A DNA stretch of 64,000 bases from Streptomyces sp. V3I8 (GTDB lineage Bacteria; Actinomycetota; Actinomycetes; Streptomycetales; Streptomycetaceae): assembly GCF_030817535.1 (NCBI RefSeq), contig NZ_JAUSZL010000003.1, positions 93,952 through 157,951 on the forward strand, given 5' to 3'. Positions 48,044 to 56,262 of this stretch are shown one piece after another. Every line of letters starts with the position of its first letter. The stretch's first letter is position 1. The notes below the pieces were generated by a model that did not search any database, was not told the DNA's origin, and saw only the letters and a program-made list of their open reading frames with translations. A program made the translations under genes and the position numbers.

Positions 48044-48572
48044 GCCGTACTCGGGCCCCACGGCCGCCCACCACATCACCGAAGGACAGCGCGCTCTTCG
48101 CCAGGCCACGGAGGCCAGCAGCCCCGTCTCGGACGCCCTGCGCCAGGAGGCCCTGGCGCACTTCGCCGCCGCGCAGGCCATCAACGGACTGCCCGCCCCG
48201 GCCGCCACCGAGCACGAGGACCTGAGCGACGAGGAACTGCTGGCGAGCGCTGTCGGCACCCGAATGCGCAAGATCCTTTACGACCGCATGCACGAGTACT
48301 CCGAGGAGCGCTACCAGCGCAGCACGAAGACGGGAACAGCCTCCGCGATTATGGGCGGTATCGAACTCGCCAGGAACTTCGTGTATCCCGAAGTGAACGA
48401 GGACGGCTTCCGGAACGCGGCCGAGTGGGATGAGCCCTACACGCCGACCGAGGCCGACCGCGCCGAGCTGCGCCGCCGGATCAAGGAGCACGGCGGCATC
48501 CCGGACCACGGTACGGCCGAGACCATGGCCATGGAGATCGCCGACGAGCGGCTGGCCGAGAAGGGGGTCTGA
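48033..48572 (+). CDS. Helical hypothetical protein
   Basis: 179 aa from ATG 48033. Mostly helical and acidic, with a coil-like stretch (SDEELLASAVGTRMRKILYDRMHEYSEERYQ). Overlaps the upstream gene, suggesting coupled translation. Confidence 0.45.
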   Translation: MHPEPYSGPTAAHHITEGQRALRQATEASSPVSDALRQEALAHFAAAQAINGLPAPAATEHEDLSDEELLASAVGTRMRKILYDRMHEYSEERYQRSTKTGTASAIMGGIELARNFVYPEVNEDGFRNAAEWDEPYTPTEADRAELRRRIKEHGGIPDHGTAETMAMEIADERLAEKGV

Positions 48573-48573
48573 C

Positions 48574-48843
48574 GTGGCTTCGATCGACGAGCCCGCCCGC
48601 CAGAACATCACGCGGAAGGTCGACCGGGAGCGGAGGGAGATGGCCAAGGAGGCCACGGACCTGCAGCGCGAAGTCCAGAGGTTCTGCGCCGACATCATCA
48701 GGGGTGGCCCGTACGCGGGCCGGGCGCGCAACATCGCCCGAGACGCCGTGGAACTCGCGGCGAGGGCCGCCGCGCTCGACGCGGCCTCGGACGTCGCCGA
48801 CGCAGTACTCCCCCAGGACGAGAATGCGCCCGGCGTAGACTGA
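48574..48843 (+). CDS. Small helical protein
   Basis: 89 aa from GTG 48574, one base after the previous stop. Basic N-terminal half (ARQNITRKVDRERREMAKEA), acidic end. Possibly nucleic-acid binding by charge. Unrecognised. Confidence 0.45.
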   Translation: MASIDEPARQNITRKVDRERREMAKEATDLQREVQRFCADIIRGGPYAGRARNIARDAVELAARAAALDAASDVADAVLPQDENAPGVD

Positions 48844-48870
48844 GGCGCAAAACTGCAGAAGGCTCTACCG

Positions 48871-48902
48871 CCTACCCCAACTATGGGGTAGGTTCTCTTT
48901 TT
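48871..48902 (+). terminator. AACTAT-loop terminator, copy 2
   Basis: CCTACCCC and GGGGTAGG arms enclose AACTAT and are followed by TTCTCTTTTT, a convincing terminator. The stem-loop matches 12553-12575 almost exactly. Confidence 0.7.
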
Positions 48903-49010
48903 AGACGGAGCAGGCCGCGCCAACGGCCTCCGCTTCGCCCGCCATTGCTCCCCGTGCCGCCGTACGGCAGTCCGCCTCGGCCCGGCCGGGAGCCTGCACC
49001 AGGAGTACCT

Positions 49011-49556
49011 GTGGACATCAACGTCACCGTCAGCGACATCACCCTGGAATCCGTCGTCACCAAGTCCATGAGCTGGGACGCGGACGAGGGTGAGATGGTC
49101 GAGACTGGCGACCACGTCCGGGTCGGCGACCTCGTCGCTGCTGAGATCGTCAAGAAGGCCGTCGCCGACGACCGCTACCCGAGGCTGAAGGAGCAGGTCC
49201 TGGAGGTCCGCAAGGAGGTCATCCGGGAGAAGGTCGGCCCGATGGTCGACGAGGCCCTGGCCGGGACCGTGCGCCGGACGAACGAGTGGGGCGAGGCCAA
49301 GGGACCGGAGGTCACCTTCCGCGAGATGGTGGTGTCCGAGGTCAAGTCGGCCATCGGCCAGCGCCACAACCAGCACAACCGGGGCACGGTCCTGGAGGTC
49401 GCGGTCCGGGCCGAGGTCCAGAAGCACGTGGACGTGGCCGTGGCGGAGGAGGTCGCCAAGCTGAGCGACCTGGTCCGCGAGGAAGTCGCCAAGGGCATGT
49501 CCGAGACCGCCGTCGCAGCCATCCTCGCCTCTGCGATGAAGCCCGCCAACAGCTGA
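49011..49556 (+). CDS. Coiled-coil hypothetical protein
   Basis: 181 aa from GTG 49011 with AGGAG. A beta-rich start (DINVTVSDITLESVVTKSM) leads to long charged helices (AVADDRYPRLKEQVLEVRKEVI and VAEEVAKLSDLVREEVAKGM). Multimerisation by coiled coil is plausible. Unrecognised. Confidence 0.5.
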   Translation: MDINVTVSDITLESVVTKSMSWDADEGEMVETGDHVRVGDLVAAEIVKKAVADDRYPRLKEQVLEVRKEVIREKVGPMVDEALAGTVRRTNEWGEAKGPEVTFREMVVSEVKSAIGQRHNQHNRGTVLEVAVRAEVQKHVDVAVAEEVAKLSDLVREEVAKGMSETAVAAILASAMKPANS

Positions 49557-49568
49557 CCTGCACCACCC

Positions 49569-49600
49569 GGCGGGCGGCCGGACCTCTTCGGCCGCCCGCC
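49569..49600 (+). terminator. Terminator
   Basis: GGCGGGCGGCCG and its complement with an 8-base loop, followed by TTCTCTTTCC. Confidence 0.65.
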
Positions 49601-49634
49601 TTCTCTTTCCTCGAACCCGCCCGAAGGAAAAGTC

Positions 49635-50126
49635 ATGAACTCCGCTGCACCCTCGCGCGCCGCTGTCGCAACCGCGCTCGCCGTCGTCACCACCTCCCTG
49701 GTCCTGGGCGCCGCCAGCCCGGCCTCGGCCGCCACGGCGAAGTCCAAGGCGCTGACCACGGCCGCCGCCCAGAAGGGCGACGCGTACGAGTACGGGGCGA
49801 CCGGCCCGGACCGGTTCGACTGCTCCGGCCTGACGCAGTACGCGTACAAGAAGGCAGGGAAGTCGATACCGCGCGTGGCGCAGGCCCAGTACAGCGCCTC
49901 GAAACAGATCTCCTGGCGCTCGCGCCAGAAGGGCGACCTGGTCGCCATCGGGTCGAACAAGCGGGACATCGAGCACGTGGGCCTGTACGCGGGCTACTGG
50001 AGCGGTGCGAGCTGGTACTGGCACGCCCCGAAGCCCGGCCAGAAGGTCCAGCTGTCCAAGATCAAGTACTCGATCTACAGCGGAGTCAGCGCGTACTACG
50101 GCCAGTTCAACGGTCAGGCACGGTGA
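49635..50126 (+). CDS. Secreted NlpC/P60 peptidase
   Basis: 163 aa. Signal peptide with an Ala-rich core and likely cleavage near ASA (residue 32). The NlpC/P60 domain begins near residue 45 with the catalytic Cys in DRFDCSGLTQYAY (C63). A His lies in IEHVGLYAGYW (H114) and a third polar residue in YWHAP (H130). Members cleave stem-peptide bonds in peptidoglycan. In this setting it may aid phage DNA entry or release, or remodel the host wall. Confidence 0.8.
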   Translation: MNSAAPSRAAVATALAVVTTSLVLGAASPASAATAKSKALTTAAAQKGDAYEYGATGPDRFDCSGLTQYAYKKAGKSIPRVAQAQYSASKQISWRSRQKGDLVAIGSNKRDIEHVGLYAGYWSGASWYWHAPKPGQKVQLSKIKYSIYSGVSAYYGQFNGQAR

Positions 50127-50599
50127 CGACGATGATCTCCCGCCGCGCCCTCGCGCACGCGCCCTCCTACATCGTCCTCAACCGCCGCACTGCTGCCGCC
50201 GAGCTGGTATGTGGCGGGCAGGTCGACTACGTCCTCAGCGAGATCTACGAGGACGACCAGGTCGAGCCGCTTAACGGCGGCGCGTTCGCCGTGACCCGGG
50301 CCTACCCGGTCAAGGTCGGCGAGGCGCACGAGGTCGTGCAGTACCTGCCGTTGCACCGCGACCAGCGCCTGCACCAGCACGTCCGGCCGGACAGCACGTA
50401 CGCGATGAAGCGGTCCCAGGAGGGGCGCACCTTCATCGACATGCCCAACGGGAGCGGCAAGGACCTGCTGCGGTTCGTGCAGCGGCACGAGGGGGCCTTC
50501 TACCGCACTGTGGACGACCACATCCTGCGCCTGCACAAGCGGCGCATCCTGGGGATCTGGCAGCCTGTCATGGCCGAGGCCTTCGCCCAGGCAGCCTGA
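50123..50599 (+). CDS. Hypothetical protein
   Basis: 158 aa from GTG 50123 overlapping the previous stop. Strand-rich, with IVLNRRTAAAELVCGGQVDYVLSE and YPVKVGEAHEVVQYLPL. Fold unknown. Coupled to the NlpC/P60 gene. Confidence 0.45.
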   Translation: MTTMISRRALAHAPSYIVLNRRTAAAELVCGGQVDYVLSEIYEDDQVEPLNGGAFAVTRAYPVKVGEAHEVVQYLPLHRDQRLHQHVRPDSTYAMKRSQEGRTFIDMPNGSGKDLLRFVQRHEGAFYRTVDDHILRLHKRRILGIWQPVMAEAFAQAA

Positions 50600-50630
50600 G
50601 ATGCTGGACCGACCCGAGACGGAGGCAGTG

Positions 50631-50903
50631 ATGGACAAGCTGGTCTGGAGGCGTGACCGCGCCGGAGACGCGCTGTGGAGCGGTGAGACGTTCCTGGGGT
50701 GCATCTACGACCGTGACGGGCTGGCCAGCCGCGCCCGCAACCACGGCTGGCGGGTGCTGAAGGGCGAGGACATGATCGTTGTCGGTGACGTGCTGCCGAC
50801 GCTGGAGCGGCCCGATGCCCGGCTCGGCGCCCGCGCGCTCCTGGAGGCCGAGATCGGCTTCTTCGCCCCTCTGCCGACGGCCGAGGAACTGCTGAGGATG
50901 TAA
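50631..50903 (+). CDS. Small hypothetical protein
   Basis: 90 aa from ATG 50631, which has GGAGG at 5-base spacing; ATG 50601 would add 10 residues. Beta-rich start (DKLVWRRDRAGDALWSGETF) and helical end. Unrecognised. Confidence 0.45.
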   Translation: MDKLVWRRDRAGDALWSGETFLGCIYDRDGLASRARNHGWRVLKGEDMIVVGDVLPTLERPDARLGARALLEAEIGFFAPLPTAEELLRM

Positions 50904-50912
50904 GGCGTGCGC

Positions 50913-50951
50913 GCAGAAGGCCCCGTGACGGACTGTCACGGGGCCTTCTGC
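50913..50951 (+). terminator. Strong terminator hairpin
   Basis: Perfect 17-bp arms (GCAGAAGGCCCCGTGAC and complement) with a 5-base loop. The stem shares its outer part with 6809-6844. Confidence 0.7.
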
Positions 50952-51120
50952 ATATGGGGAGGTGGGCACCGTAGCGCATCGGGGGGCAGGCACTGAGTGT
51001 CAGTTTTTTGCATGTACTGGTTCTGTCCGATACCGGGTGTAGAGTGATCGAACGCAGCCACCGCCAAGGCTGTTTTCACCCGCCAAACGCTTCCTTCTCC
51101 ACCCGCCAGGAGACCCCTTC

Positions 51121-51375
51121 ATGCCTTCAATCGCTACTGAGCGTGTCGTGCGCCAGACGATCGACGACACCTACACCCTCCCGCTGGCCCTCGCGGCCGA
51201 GCTGCTGGGGTGCGAGGAGAAGGACATGCGGCGGCTGGTGAAGCGCTCGAAGCACAACGCCGAGTCCGGCGTCTCGTGGCCGCTGCGGTTCAACGGCTCG
51301 GGCGTCACCCTGCTTTCACTGCTCGCGTACCGCACGGCCTGCCGCAGCAAGACGGCGACCGCCCTCTCCGCCTGA
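51121..51375 (+). CDS. Small HTH-like protein
   Basis: 84 aa. The middle (TLPLALAAELLGCEEKDMRRLVKRSK) fits a helix-turn-helix such as a MerR- or Xis-type unit. The N-terminus is short. It may be an excisionase or small repressor; role not shown. The upstream 100 bases contain an AT-richer promoter-like stretch (TTGCAT, TAGAGT). Confidence 0.4.
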   Translation: MPSIATERVVRQTIDDTYTLPLALAAELLGCEEKDMRRLVKRSKHNAESGVSWPLRFNGSGVTLLSLLAYRTACRSKTATALSA

Positions 51376-51394
51376 GACGAAAGGGGGCGCCGCC

Positions 51395-51901
51395 ATGCCC
51401 CATCCCGACATGCTCGCCGTCCGTTCCGCGCTGGAGTTGACCGACCGGCAGTCCCACCGGATGGTCGTCTTCGCGGCCCTGGACGACATCACCGGGTGCA
51501 AGCGCCCGCGCTCGCAGTGGGCCCACCCGACGCTGGCCCGCCAGCTCGGCATGGGCCCGCACTTCGTGAACCTCCTGCAGAACTACCTGCAGTACCGCAC
51601 CGTGCGCGGCCTGGACCAGGGGCGCTCGCTGCGGCTGCACGGCGAGAACAAGGCGCGCCTGATGCGCGTCGAGGACGGCTATCCGCTGGATCTGCTGCGC
51701 ATCGTCGCCAGCCGGTGCCGGGAGGCGCAGCTGGCCGAGCTGCTGGCCCTGGCGATGAAGCTGAAGGTCCGCGTCGAGGGCGAGGTCGTCGTCGACATCG
51801 AGAAGACCCTGGGCCGGGCCTGTGGGCTCGCCTGGGACGGCCTCACCGCCACCTACCAACGTCAGACCACCGCGACCAAAAGGGAGACCTACGGATCATG
51901 A
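51395..51901 (+). CDS. Hypothetical protein, possible HTH
   Basis: 168 aa. A region around residues 45-65 (HPTLARQLGMGPHFVNLLQNYL) has an HTH-like pattern, and the rest is helical. It overlaps the next gene (ATGA). Unrecognised; likely DNA-interacting. Confidence 0.4.
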   Translation: MPHPDMLAVRSALELTDRQSHRMVVFAALDDITGCKRPRSQWAHPTLARQLGMGPHFVNLLQNYLQYRTVRGLDQGRSLRLHGENKARLMRVEDGYPLDLLRIVASRCREAQLAELLALAMKLKVRVEGEVVVDIEKTLGRACGLAWDGLTATYQRQTTATKRETYGS

Positions 51902-52500
51902 ACCTACTCACGGACAGCGCGATCGGTGTACGCATCACCTACCGGCCGACCGGTGCGTTCCTGCCGGTGGAGCGGGAGTTCCCCTGGGCCAATCCGGACG
52001 ATGTGGTGTTCATCATCGCCGCGTTCAGCGCGCGCCAGCACCGCAGCCTGCGCACCCGCAGCGACGTCGTGGCGATGCTGAAGGAGGCCCGGGACAGCCA
52101 GATCGCGTGGCACGAGGACCGGATGCGCATGGCGCTGGTGCACAGCCTGGGCCGGTGGGCGAAGGTCGTGCCGTCCCGGCTCGTGGACCGGCTCGTCCAG
52201 GCGTCGATGAAGCAGTACTACGAGGCGACCGCGCACTGGGCGCTGGAGCTGGGCGAGCTGTACGAGCAGGTGAACGAGCTGAGCAGTCAGGTCGGCACGA
52301 TGCGCCGGGCCCAGCGCCCGCAGTCGAAGCCGCCGACGTACGGGCCGCAGGTGCTGTGCGAGGCCCCCCTGTGCACCAGGCAGATCCCGCTGGCCAGACC
52401 GCTGGTGCTCCCCGAGGGGTGGACGGCCGACGAGCGGAACGTCCCGCGCTGCCCGGAGCACTCGGCCGCTGACGTCATGACGTCGAAGGTGGGTGCGTGA
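51898..52500 (+). CDS. Hypothetical protein with Cys pair
   Basis: 200 aa. Helical middle with a coil (ALELGELYEQVNELSSQVGTMRRAQRP), followed by VLCEAPLCTRQIPLA and RCPEHSA, a possible zinc site. Ends in the 52470 palindrome. Unrecognised. Confidence 0.45.
   Translation: MNLLTDSAIGVRITYRPTGAFLPVEREFPWANPDDVVFIIAAFSARQHRSLRTRSDVVAMLKEARDSQIAWHEDRMRMALVHSLGRWAKVVPSRLVDRLVQASMKQYYEATAHWALELGELYEQVNELSSQVGTMRRAQRPQSKPPTYGPQVLCEAPLCTRQIPLARPLVLPEGWTADERNVPRCPEHSAADVMTSKVGA
52470..52484. promoter_or_regulatory. GACGTC-AT-GACGTC palindrome, copy 4
   Basis: Identical 15 bases to 6770-6784, here inside the last codons of the 51898 gene and 30 bases before the next gene. Being in coding sequence, it may act on downstream genes. 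Confidence 0.4.
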
Positions 52501-52703
52501 TGCGAAGAGCACCGCGCTTTCTGGCCGGGCTCGCCCTGGCCGCGCTGGCCTTCTGGGGCTCGCACCTGCTGAACGCCCCGGTGGAGATGTCGGTGTTCCT
52601 TGCCGCGATCGTCGCGATAGGGGTCTGGTTCCGTGGGTTCGAATTGATCATGGAGGGGATCGGGGCGCTCCTGCTCTGGGTTCTCACCGGCTCCTGGAGC
52701 TGA
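52497..52703 (+). CDS. Small two-segment membrane protein
   Basis: 68 aa from GTG 52497 (ATG 52500 is also possible). Two hydrophobic segments near residues 8-25 and 33-60. Overlaps the preceding gene. No domain recognised. Confidence 0.5.
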   Translation: MMRRAPRFLAGLALAALAFWGSHLLNAPVEMSVFLAAIVAIGVWFRGFELIMEGIGALLLWVLTGSWS

Positions 52704-52757
52704 GCCTGTCCGTGGGCCGGTGAGCGGCACCAGGAGGTGGAGAAGGGAGCCACCGCC

Positions 52758-53303
52758 ATGCTGCTCGCCGACTGGCAGATCAAGGACCGTATCGCCTCGG
52801 GAGATTTGAAAATCTCCCCGTTCGACCCTGCCCGGGTGCAGCCTGCCAGCGTGGACCTGCTGCTCGATCACTACCTGCGGGTTCCGCGCACGCCGGGCGT
52901 CGAGATCGATGTGAAGGCCGTCTTGGCCGGGCACACCACGATGGCGGAGATCGACGAGGACGGCTGGCTGATGAAGCCGGGCGACTTCGTTCTGGCCAGC
53001 ACGATGGAGCGCGTCGTCCTGCCGCCGGACCTCGCGGCCCGGGTCGAGGGCAAGTCTTCCCTGGGCCGGTTGGGTCTCGCCATCCACGTGACGGCCGGGT
53101 TCATCGACCCGGGGTTCGCAGGGCAGATCACGCTGGAGATCGCGAACTTCTCACCATGGCCGATCCGGCTGCGACAGCAGATGCCGGTCGCCCAGCTGTG
53201 CCTGATTCCGATGTCGGCCGCGCCGCAGCGGCCGTACGGGAGGGCAGGCAACCACTACCAGGACCAGTACGGTCCCGTGGAGTCACGCTACGAATTGCGC
53301 TGA
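52758..53303 (+). CDS. dcd: dCTP deaminase
   Basis: 181 aa. The family motifs are clear: QPASVDLLLDHYLRV early, the active-site SSLGRLGL (S100/S101, R104) and GFIDPGFAGQITLEIANF with catalytic Glu127. It deaminates dCTP to dUTP, which feeds dTMP synthesis; some relatives also hydrolyse dUTP. Its presence suits a phage that steers nucleotide pools. The start has GGAGGTGGAG upstream. Confidence 0.85.
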   Translation: MLLADWQIKDRIASGDLKISPFDPARVQPASVDLLLDHYLRVPRTPGVEIDVKAVLAGHTTMAEIDEDGWLMKPGDFVLASTMERVVLPPDLAARVEGKSSLGRLGLAIHVTAGFIDPGFAGQITLEIANFSPWPIRLRQQMPVAQLCLIPMSAAPQRPYGRAGNHYQDQYGPVESRYELR

Positions 53304-53376
53304 TCCCGGGGCTTTTGGCGGTGGTTGTCGGTACCTCCCGGCAGACTGACCACCGCCGAGAGCTAGGGAGAGCACG

Positions 53377-55146
53377 ATGGCGAAGCGCAAGAGCGGACTG
53401 GTTCCGTGGCCGGAGGACGTCTGGTACACCGAGGGCAAGGCCCGGCTGGCGGGGCTGGTGCACGACGTCGGGGCCCGGCTGGCCGAGATGAAGCGCACGG
53501 ACAGGGTCCAGGCGGTGCGGGAGTTCGACCCCCGCGAGGTCGACCCGACCTCCAGCGCCTGGTGGGCCTACGAGGCGAGCTGGTGCACCAACGATGGCGG
53601 ACGCATCACCGCGCGCCTGGACCTGACTCCCGACCCCCACGAGGCCGAGCACCTGGGCGCGACGGCGCAGACCGTCGCGGACAACCGCACCATCGAGCTG
53701 GGAATCTCCTGGTCGTTGGTGGCCAAGGCCGACGGGCCGTGGCAGTCGGCGTGGGCGAACCCGGTCCTGGTGTTCCTCAACCCCCTCACCATCACACACT
53801 GGAACATGGACTCGATCGTCGGATCGGCATCGCTGCACGCGATGACCAGCATCGGCACCGACGCCAGCGCGGACTCCGTCGGCAGGCTCCTGGATGAGCT
53901 GGCGAAATCCACCTTCTACACCACGGTCATCACCCACGACCGGCGCGAGTTGGGCAGCAAGCCGCACCCGCCGCTGTGCGGCATCCTGCCCAACGACATG
54001 GGCGGCAAGGTCGTGGAGCTGCGCGCCTACGGCGACCAAGATCAGATGTTCAACGAGATCCTGGCCCGGCACCGGGTGTCGCTGAGGATGGGCGGCGCGG
54101 TGATCCTGCCGCACTCGCCGCGCAAGGACGGCTGGCCCGCGTCCAGATGTTCCATCGCGCTGCCGGGCGCGGAGTTCGAGGCGCTGCTGCACGCGACCGC
54201 GTGGCGGCTGTTCGAGTACGCGGAGCTTCCGGCGCACTACCACGAGCGGGCTCAGCTCGCGGCGGACCGGCTGCGCGCCCAGTGGGGGCTGCCGGAGGTC
54301 GAGATGCCGGTTGCGTACCTGCAGGCGCAGCTGGAGGAGGCCCTGGAGGACGTCGAGGGCCTGACGAGCAGTCTGGCCGACGCCACGCGAAGCCTGGAGG
54401 AGCAGGAGGAACAGGTCAAGGCCGCCCAGGCCGTCGCCGAGCAGTCCAGGGCCGAGGTCCTGGAGATGATGCAGGCCTATCGCGACCACCCGCTGCAGCA
54501 GCGGGCCGACGAGGCCAGCGCTCAGGCGGAGGAGGCGTTCTCCGGGCAGGAGGCGGCCGAGTCGGCGATGGAGGACCTGACGGCCGAGGTCGCGTGGCTG
54601 CGGCGCAGGCTCGCGCAGGCGGGCGCTTCCTACGCCGAGGAGGCGCCGCCGAGGCCGTCTGCTCCGGGGTCCTGGGCGGACATGTTCGCGCTCGTCGCCG
54701 ACCTGTTCTCCTTCGTGCGGATCGGTGACGTGCGGGAGCCTCTGGCCAAGCTGATTGCGCACCGGCACGAGGCGAGCTGGCGGCGGCGCACCTGGGAGGT
54801 GCTGGAGGCTCTGGAGGCGTACGCGGGAGCCAAGGCCGAGCACGGGCGCGAGCTGCTGCCGCACTTCACCGCCTACCTGAACTGGCCGCAGGCCCCGGCG
54901 CTGGTGCCGCTGAGCTTCTACGCCGCGAAGGAGACGACGGTCTTCACCCGCGACTCGAAGTACCGCGACATGCGGGTGTTCGAGGTGCCCCAGCTGGGGC
55001 CGGTGTTCATGGGAGAGCACTTCCGCATCGGCGGGAGCCGTCCGCCCGCGCCGCGTATGCACGTCTACGACGACACGGGCGGGAAGACCGGCATGATCCA
55101 CATCGGCTACATCGGACCGCACCTGCCCAACGGCATCAGCGTCTGA
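53377..55146 (+). CDS. Large coiled-coil protein, unknown function
   Basis: 589 aa from ATG 53377 with AGGGAG. Residues 1-280 form a globular region with aromatic-rich patterns (WWAYEASWCTN, WSLVAKADGPWQSAW). Residues 300-420 are a strong coiled coil rich in Glu, Ala and Arg. Residues 430-589 are again globular. The plan resembles large phage structural or DNA-handling proteins, but no signature is seen. Confidence 0.5.
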   Translation: MAKRKSGLVPWPEDVWYTEGKARLAGLVHDVGARLAEMKRTDRVQAVREFDPREVDPTSSAWWAYEASWCTNDGGRITARLDLTPDPHEAEHLGATAQTVADNRTIELGISWSLVAKADGPWQSAWANPVLVFLNPLTITHWNMDSIVGSASLHAMTSIGTDASADSVGRLLDELAKSTFYTTVITHDRRELGSKPHPPLCGILPNDMGGKVVELRAYGDQDQMFNEILARHRVSLRMGGAVILPHSPRKDGWPASRCSIALPGAEFEALLHATAWRLFEYAELPAHYHERAQLAADRLRAQWGLPEVEMPVAYLQAQLEEALEDVEGLTSSLADATRSLEEQEEQVKAAQAVAEQSRAEVLEMMQAYRDHPLQQRADEASAQAEEAFSGQEAAESAMEDLTAEVAWLRRRLAQAGASYAEEAPPRPSAPGSWADMFALVADLFSFVRIGDVREPLAKLIAHRHEASWRRRTWEVLEALEAYAGAKAEHGRELLPHFTAYLNWPQAPALVPLSFYAAKETTVFTRDSKYRDMRVFEVPQLGPVFMGEHFRIGGSRPPAPRMHVYDDTGGKTGMIHIGYIGPHLPNGISV

Positions 55147-55162
55147 TTCCTCTTCGCTTGAT

Positions 55163-55213
55163 TTATCGTGCGGCGATAACTACTCTCAAGAGAACGTTAT
55201 CGCCGCACGATAA
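55163..55213. promoter_or_regulatory. Paired dyad operator in the promoter of the DUF2975/XRE pair
   Basis: An 18-bp arm (TTATCGTGCGGCGATAAC) and its exact complement lie 15 bases apart. Each arm is itself a TATCG-N5-CGATA dyad. A TTGATT / 17-base / TACTCT promoter fits, with the left dyad as its spacer. Autoregulation by the XRE protein is inferred. Confidence 0.55.
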
Positions 55214-55222
55214 GGACCCCTC

Positions 55223-55777
55223 GTGAAGTCTGCGACTGCATCCGTTCTTTACAACCAGGTCATGGCTGGCCTGATGCTGTCCACCAGCGTTTTCATGCTT
55301 GTCACTGCGTTCATCGACCCCACGGTCCTGATCAAAAAGGACACGGCCCGCATCGGCGTCGAGGGCGGACGCGAGGTAGTGGTGGCGCTGCATGATCCGA
55401 GCCTCGCTGACCTACTGGTCAGCGCCATCCCTGAGATCCTCAACGCGCTGGTCTTTTTCACACTCGCCCTGCTGTTTTTCCTGCAGGGCCGAGGGAGCAA
55501 CCTCCTGGTTAAGCCGAAGAGCAGGAATCAGGCTGTGCGTCGAGTGGGCATCGTCTCGGGGCTCACCTTCTCGACCATGATGGCCTATCTTGCCTCGCCG
55601 ACCCTCCAGTACCTGTACTTCGGAGAATCCCTCGGAGGGCGGGTCAGCGGGAGCTTTTCCCTCTCAGGCTTCCAGGTCATTCAGCTCGCCGTCATCGCCA
55701 TGTGGTCCATCAGCGACACGCGCGTACAGAAGGACCGGGCCGACAAGCTCGACGCCCAGATGAAGGACGTGGTCTGA
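55223..55777 (+). CDS. DUF2975-type membrane protein
   Basis: 184 aa from GTG 55223. Four hydrophobic segments near residues 12-30, 68-90, 110-130 and 150-170 with a short soluble loop between the first and second. The layout and its pairing with a small XRE regulator fit the DUF2975 family. Role unknown; possibly a membrane sensor for the XRE partner. Confidence 0.65.
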   Translation: MKSATASVLYNQVMAGLMLSTSVFMLVTAFIDPTVLIKKDTARIGVEGGREVVVALHDPSLADLLVSAIPEILNALVFFTLALLFFLQGRGSNLLVKPKSRNQAVRRVGIVSGLTFSTMMAYLASPTLQYLYFGESLGGRVSGSFSLSGFQVIQLAVIAMWSISDTRVQKDRADKLDAQMKDVV

Positions 55778-55778
55778 G

Positions 55779-56030
55779 ATGACTCCGGCGTCCGAGGACC
55801 ACCAGATCCACGTCACCCTGGACAAGGTCATGGAGAAGCGGGACATCACCCTCACCGACCTCGCGGAGAAGGTCGGCATCACCAATGCCAACCTCTCCCG
55901 CCTCAAGACCGGCAAGGTAATGGCCGTGAAGTTCTCCACCCTCACCGCGCTGTGCGCTGCTCTCGACTGCCAGCCGGGCGACATCCTCTCCTACGTGCCC
56001 GCCAACGCCGAGGCCCCCGTCTCCGACTGA
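55779..56030 (+). CDS. Small XRE-family (YozG-like) regulator
   Basis: 83 aa, two bases after the DUF2975 stop. HTH spans residues 15-60 (MEKRDITLTDLAEKVGITNANLSRLKTGKVMAVKFSTL). The pattern LSRLKTGK..SxLxALCxALDCQPGD is typical of the YozG type. It could control the promoter at 55163-55213 or other phage genes. Confidence 0.8.
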   Translation: MTPASEDHQIHVTLDKVMEKRDITLTDLAEKVGITNANLSRLKTGKVMAVKFSTLTALCAALDCQPGDILSYVPANAEAPVSD

Positions 56031-56052
56031 CCCTTTCCTGGTTGCTGTCCGA

Positions 56053-56094
56053 CCCCTCCTTTCCCCCTCCCAAGGGGCGAAGGGAGGGGTTTTT
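56053..56094 (+). terminator. Terminator with T-run
   Basis: CCCCTCC...GGAGGGG stem with an inner CCCC/GGGG stem, followed by TTTTTCG. Ends the DUF2975/XRE transcript. Confidence 0.65.
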
Positions 56095-56262
56095 CGCATG
56101 CATGACGCCGTACAGACCGATCGAGCGGACCTGTGGGCCGAGGACGAGCCCGTCCGCGAGCCGATGCGCCCACAGTCGGCCAGCACGCGACGCAACCCCT
56201 CCCGCGATGACAAACGGATACGCCGCCGGATGCGCCGGTCGGGCGCGCAGGAGGAGAACGAG

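Noticed and set aside
56098..56262. Longer start for the putative virion protein
   Set aside because: This start would directly follow a terminator and lacks a well-spaced ribosome site; ATG 56263 has AGGAGG at the right distance.
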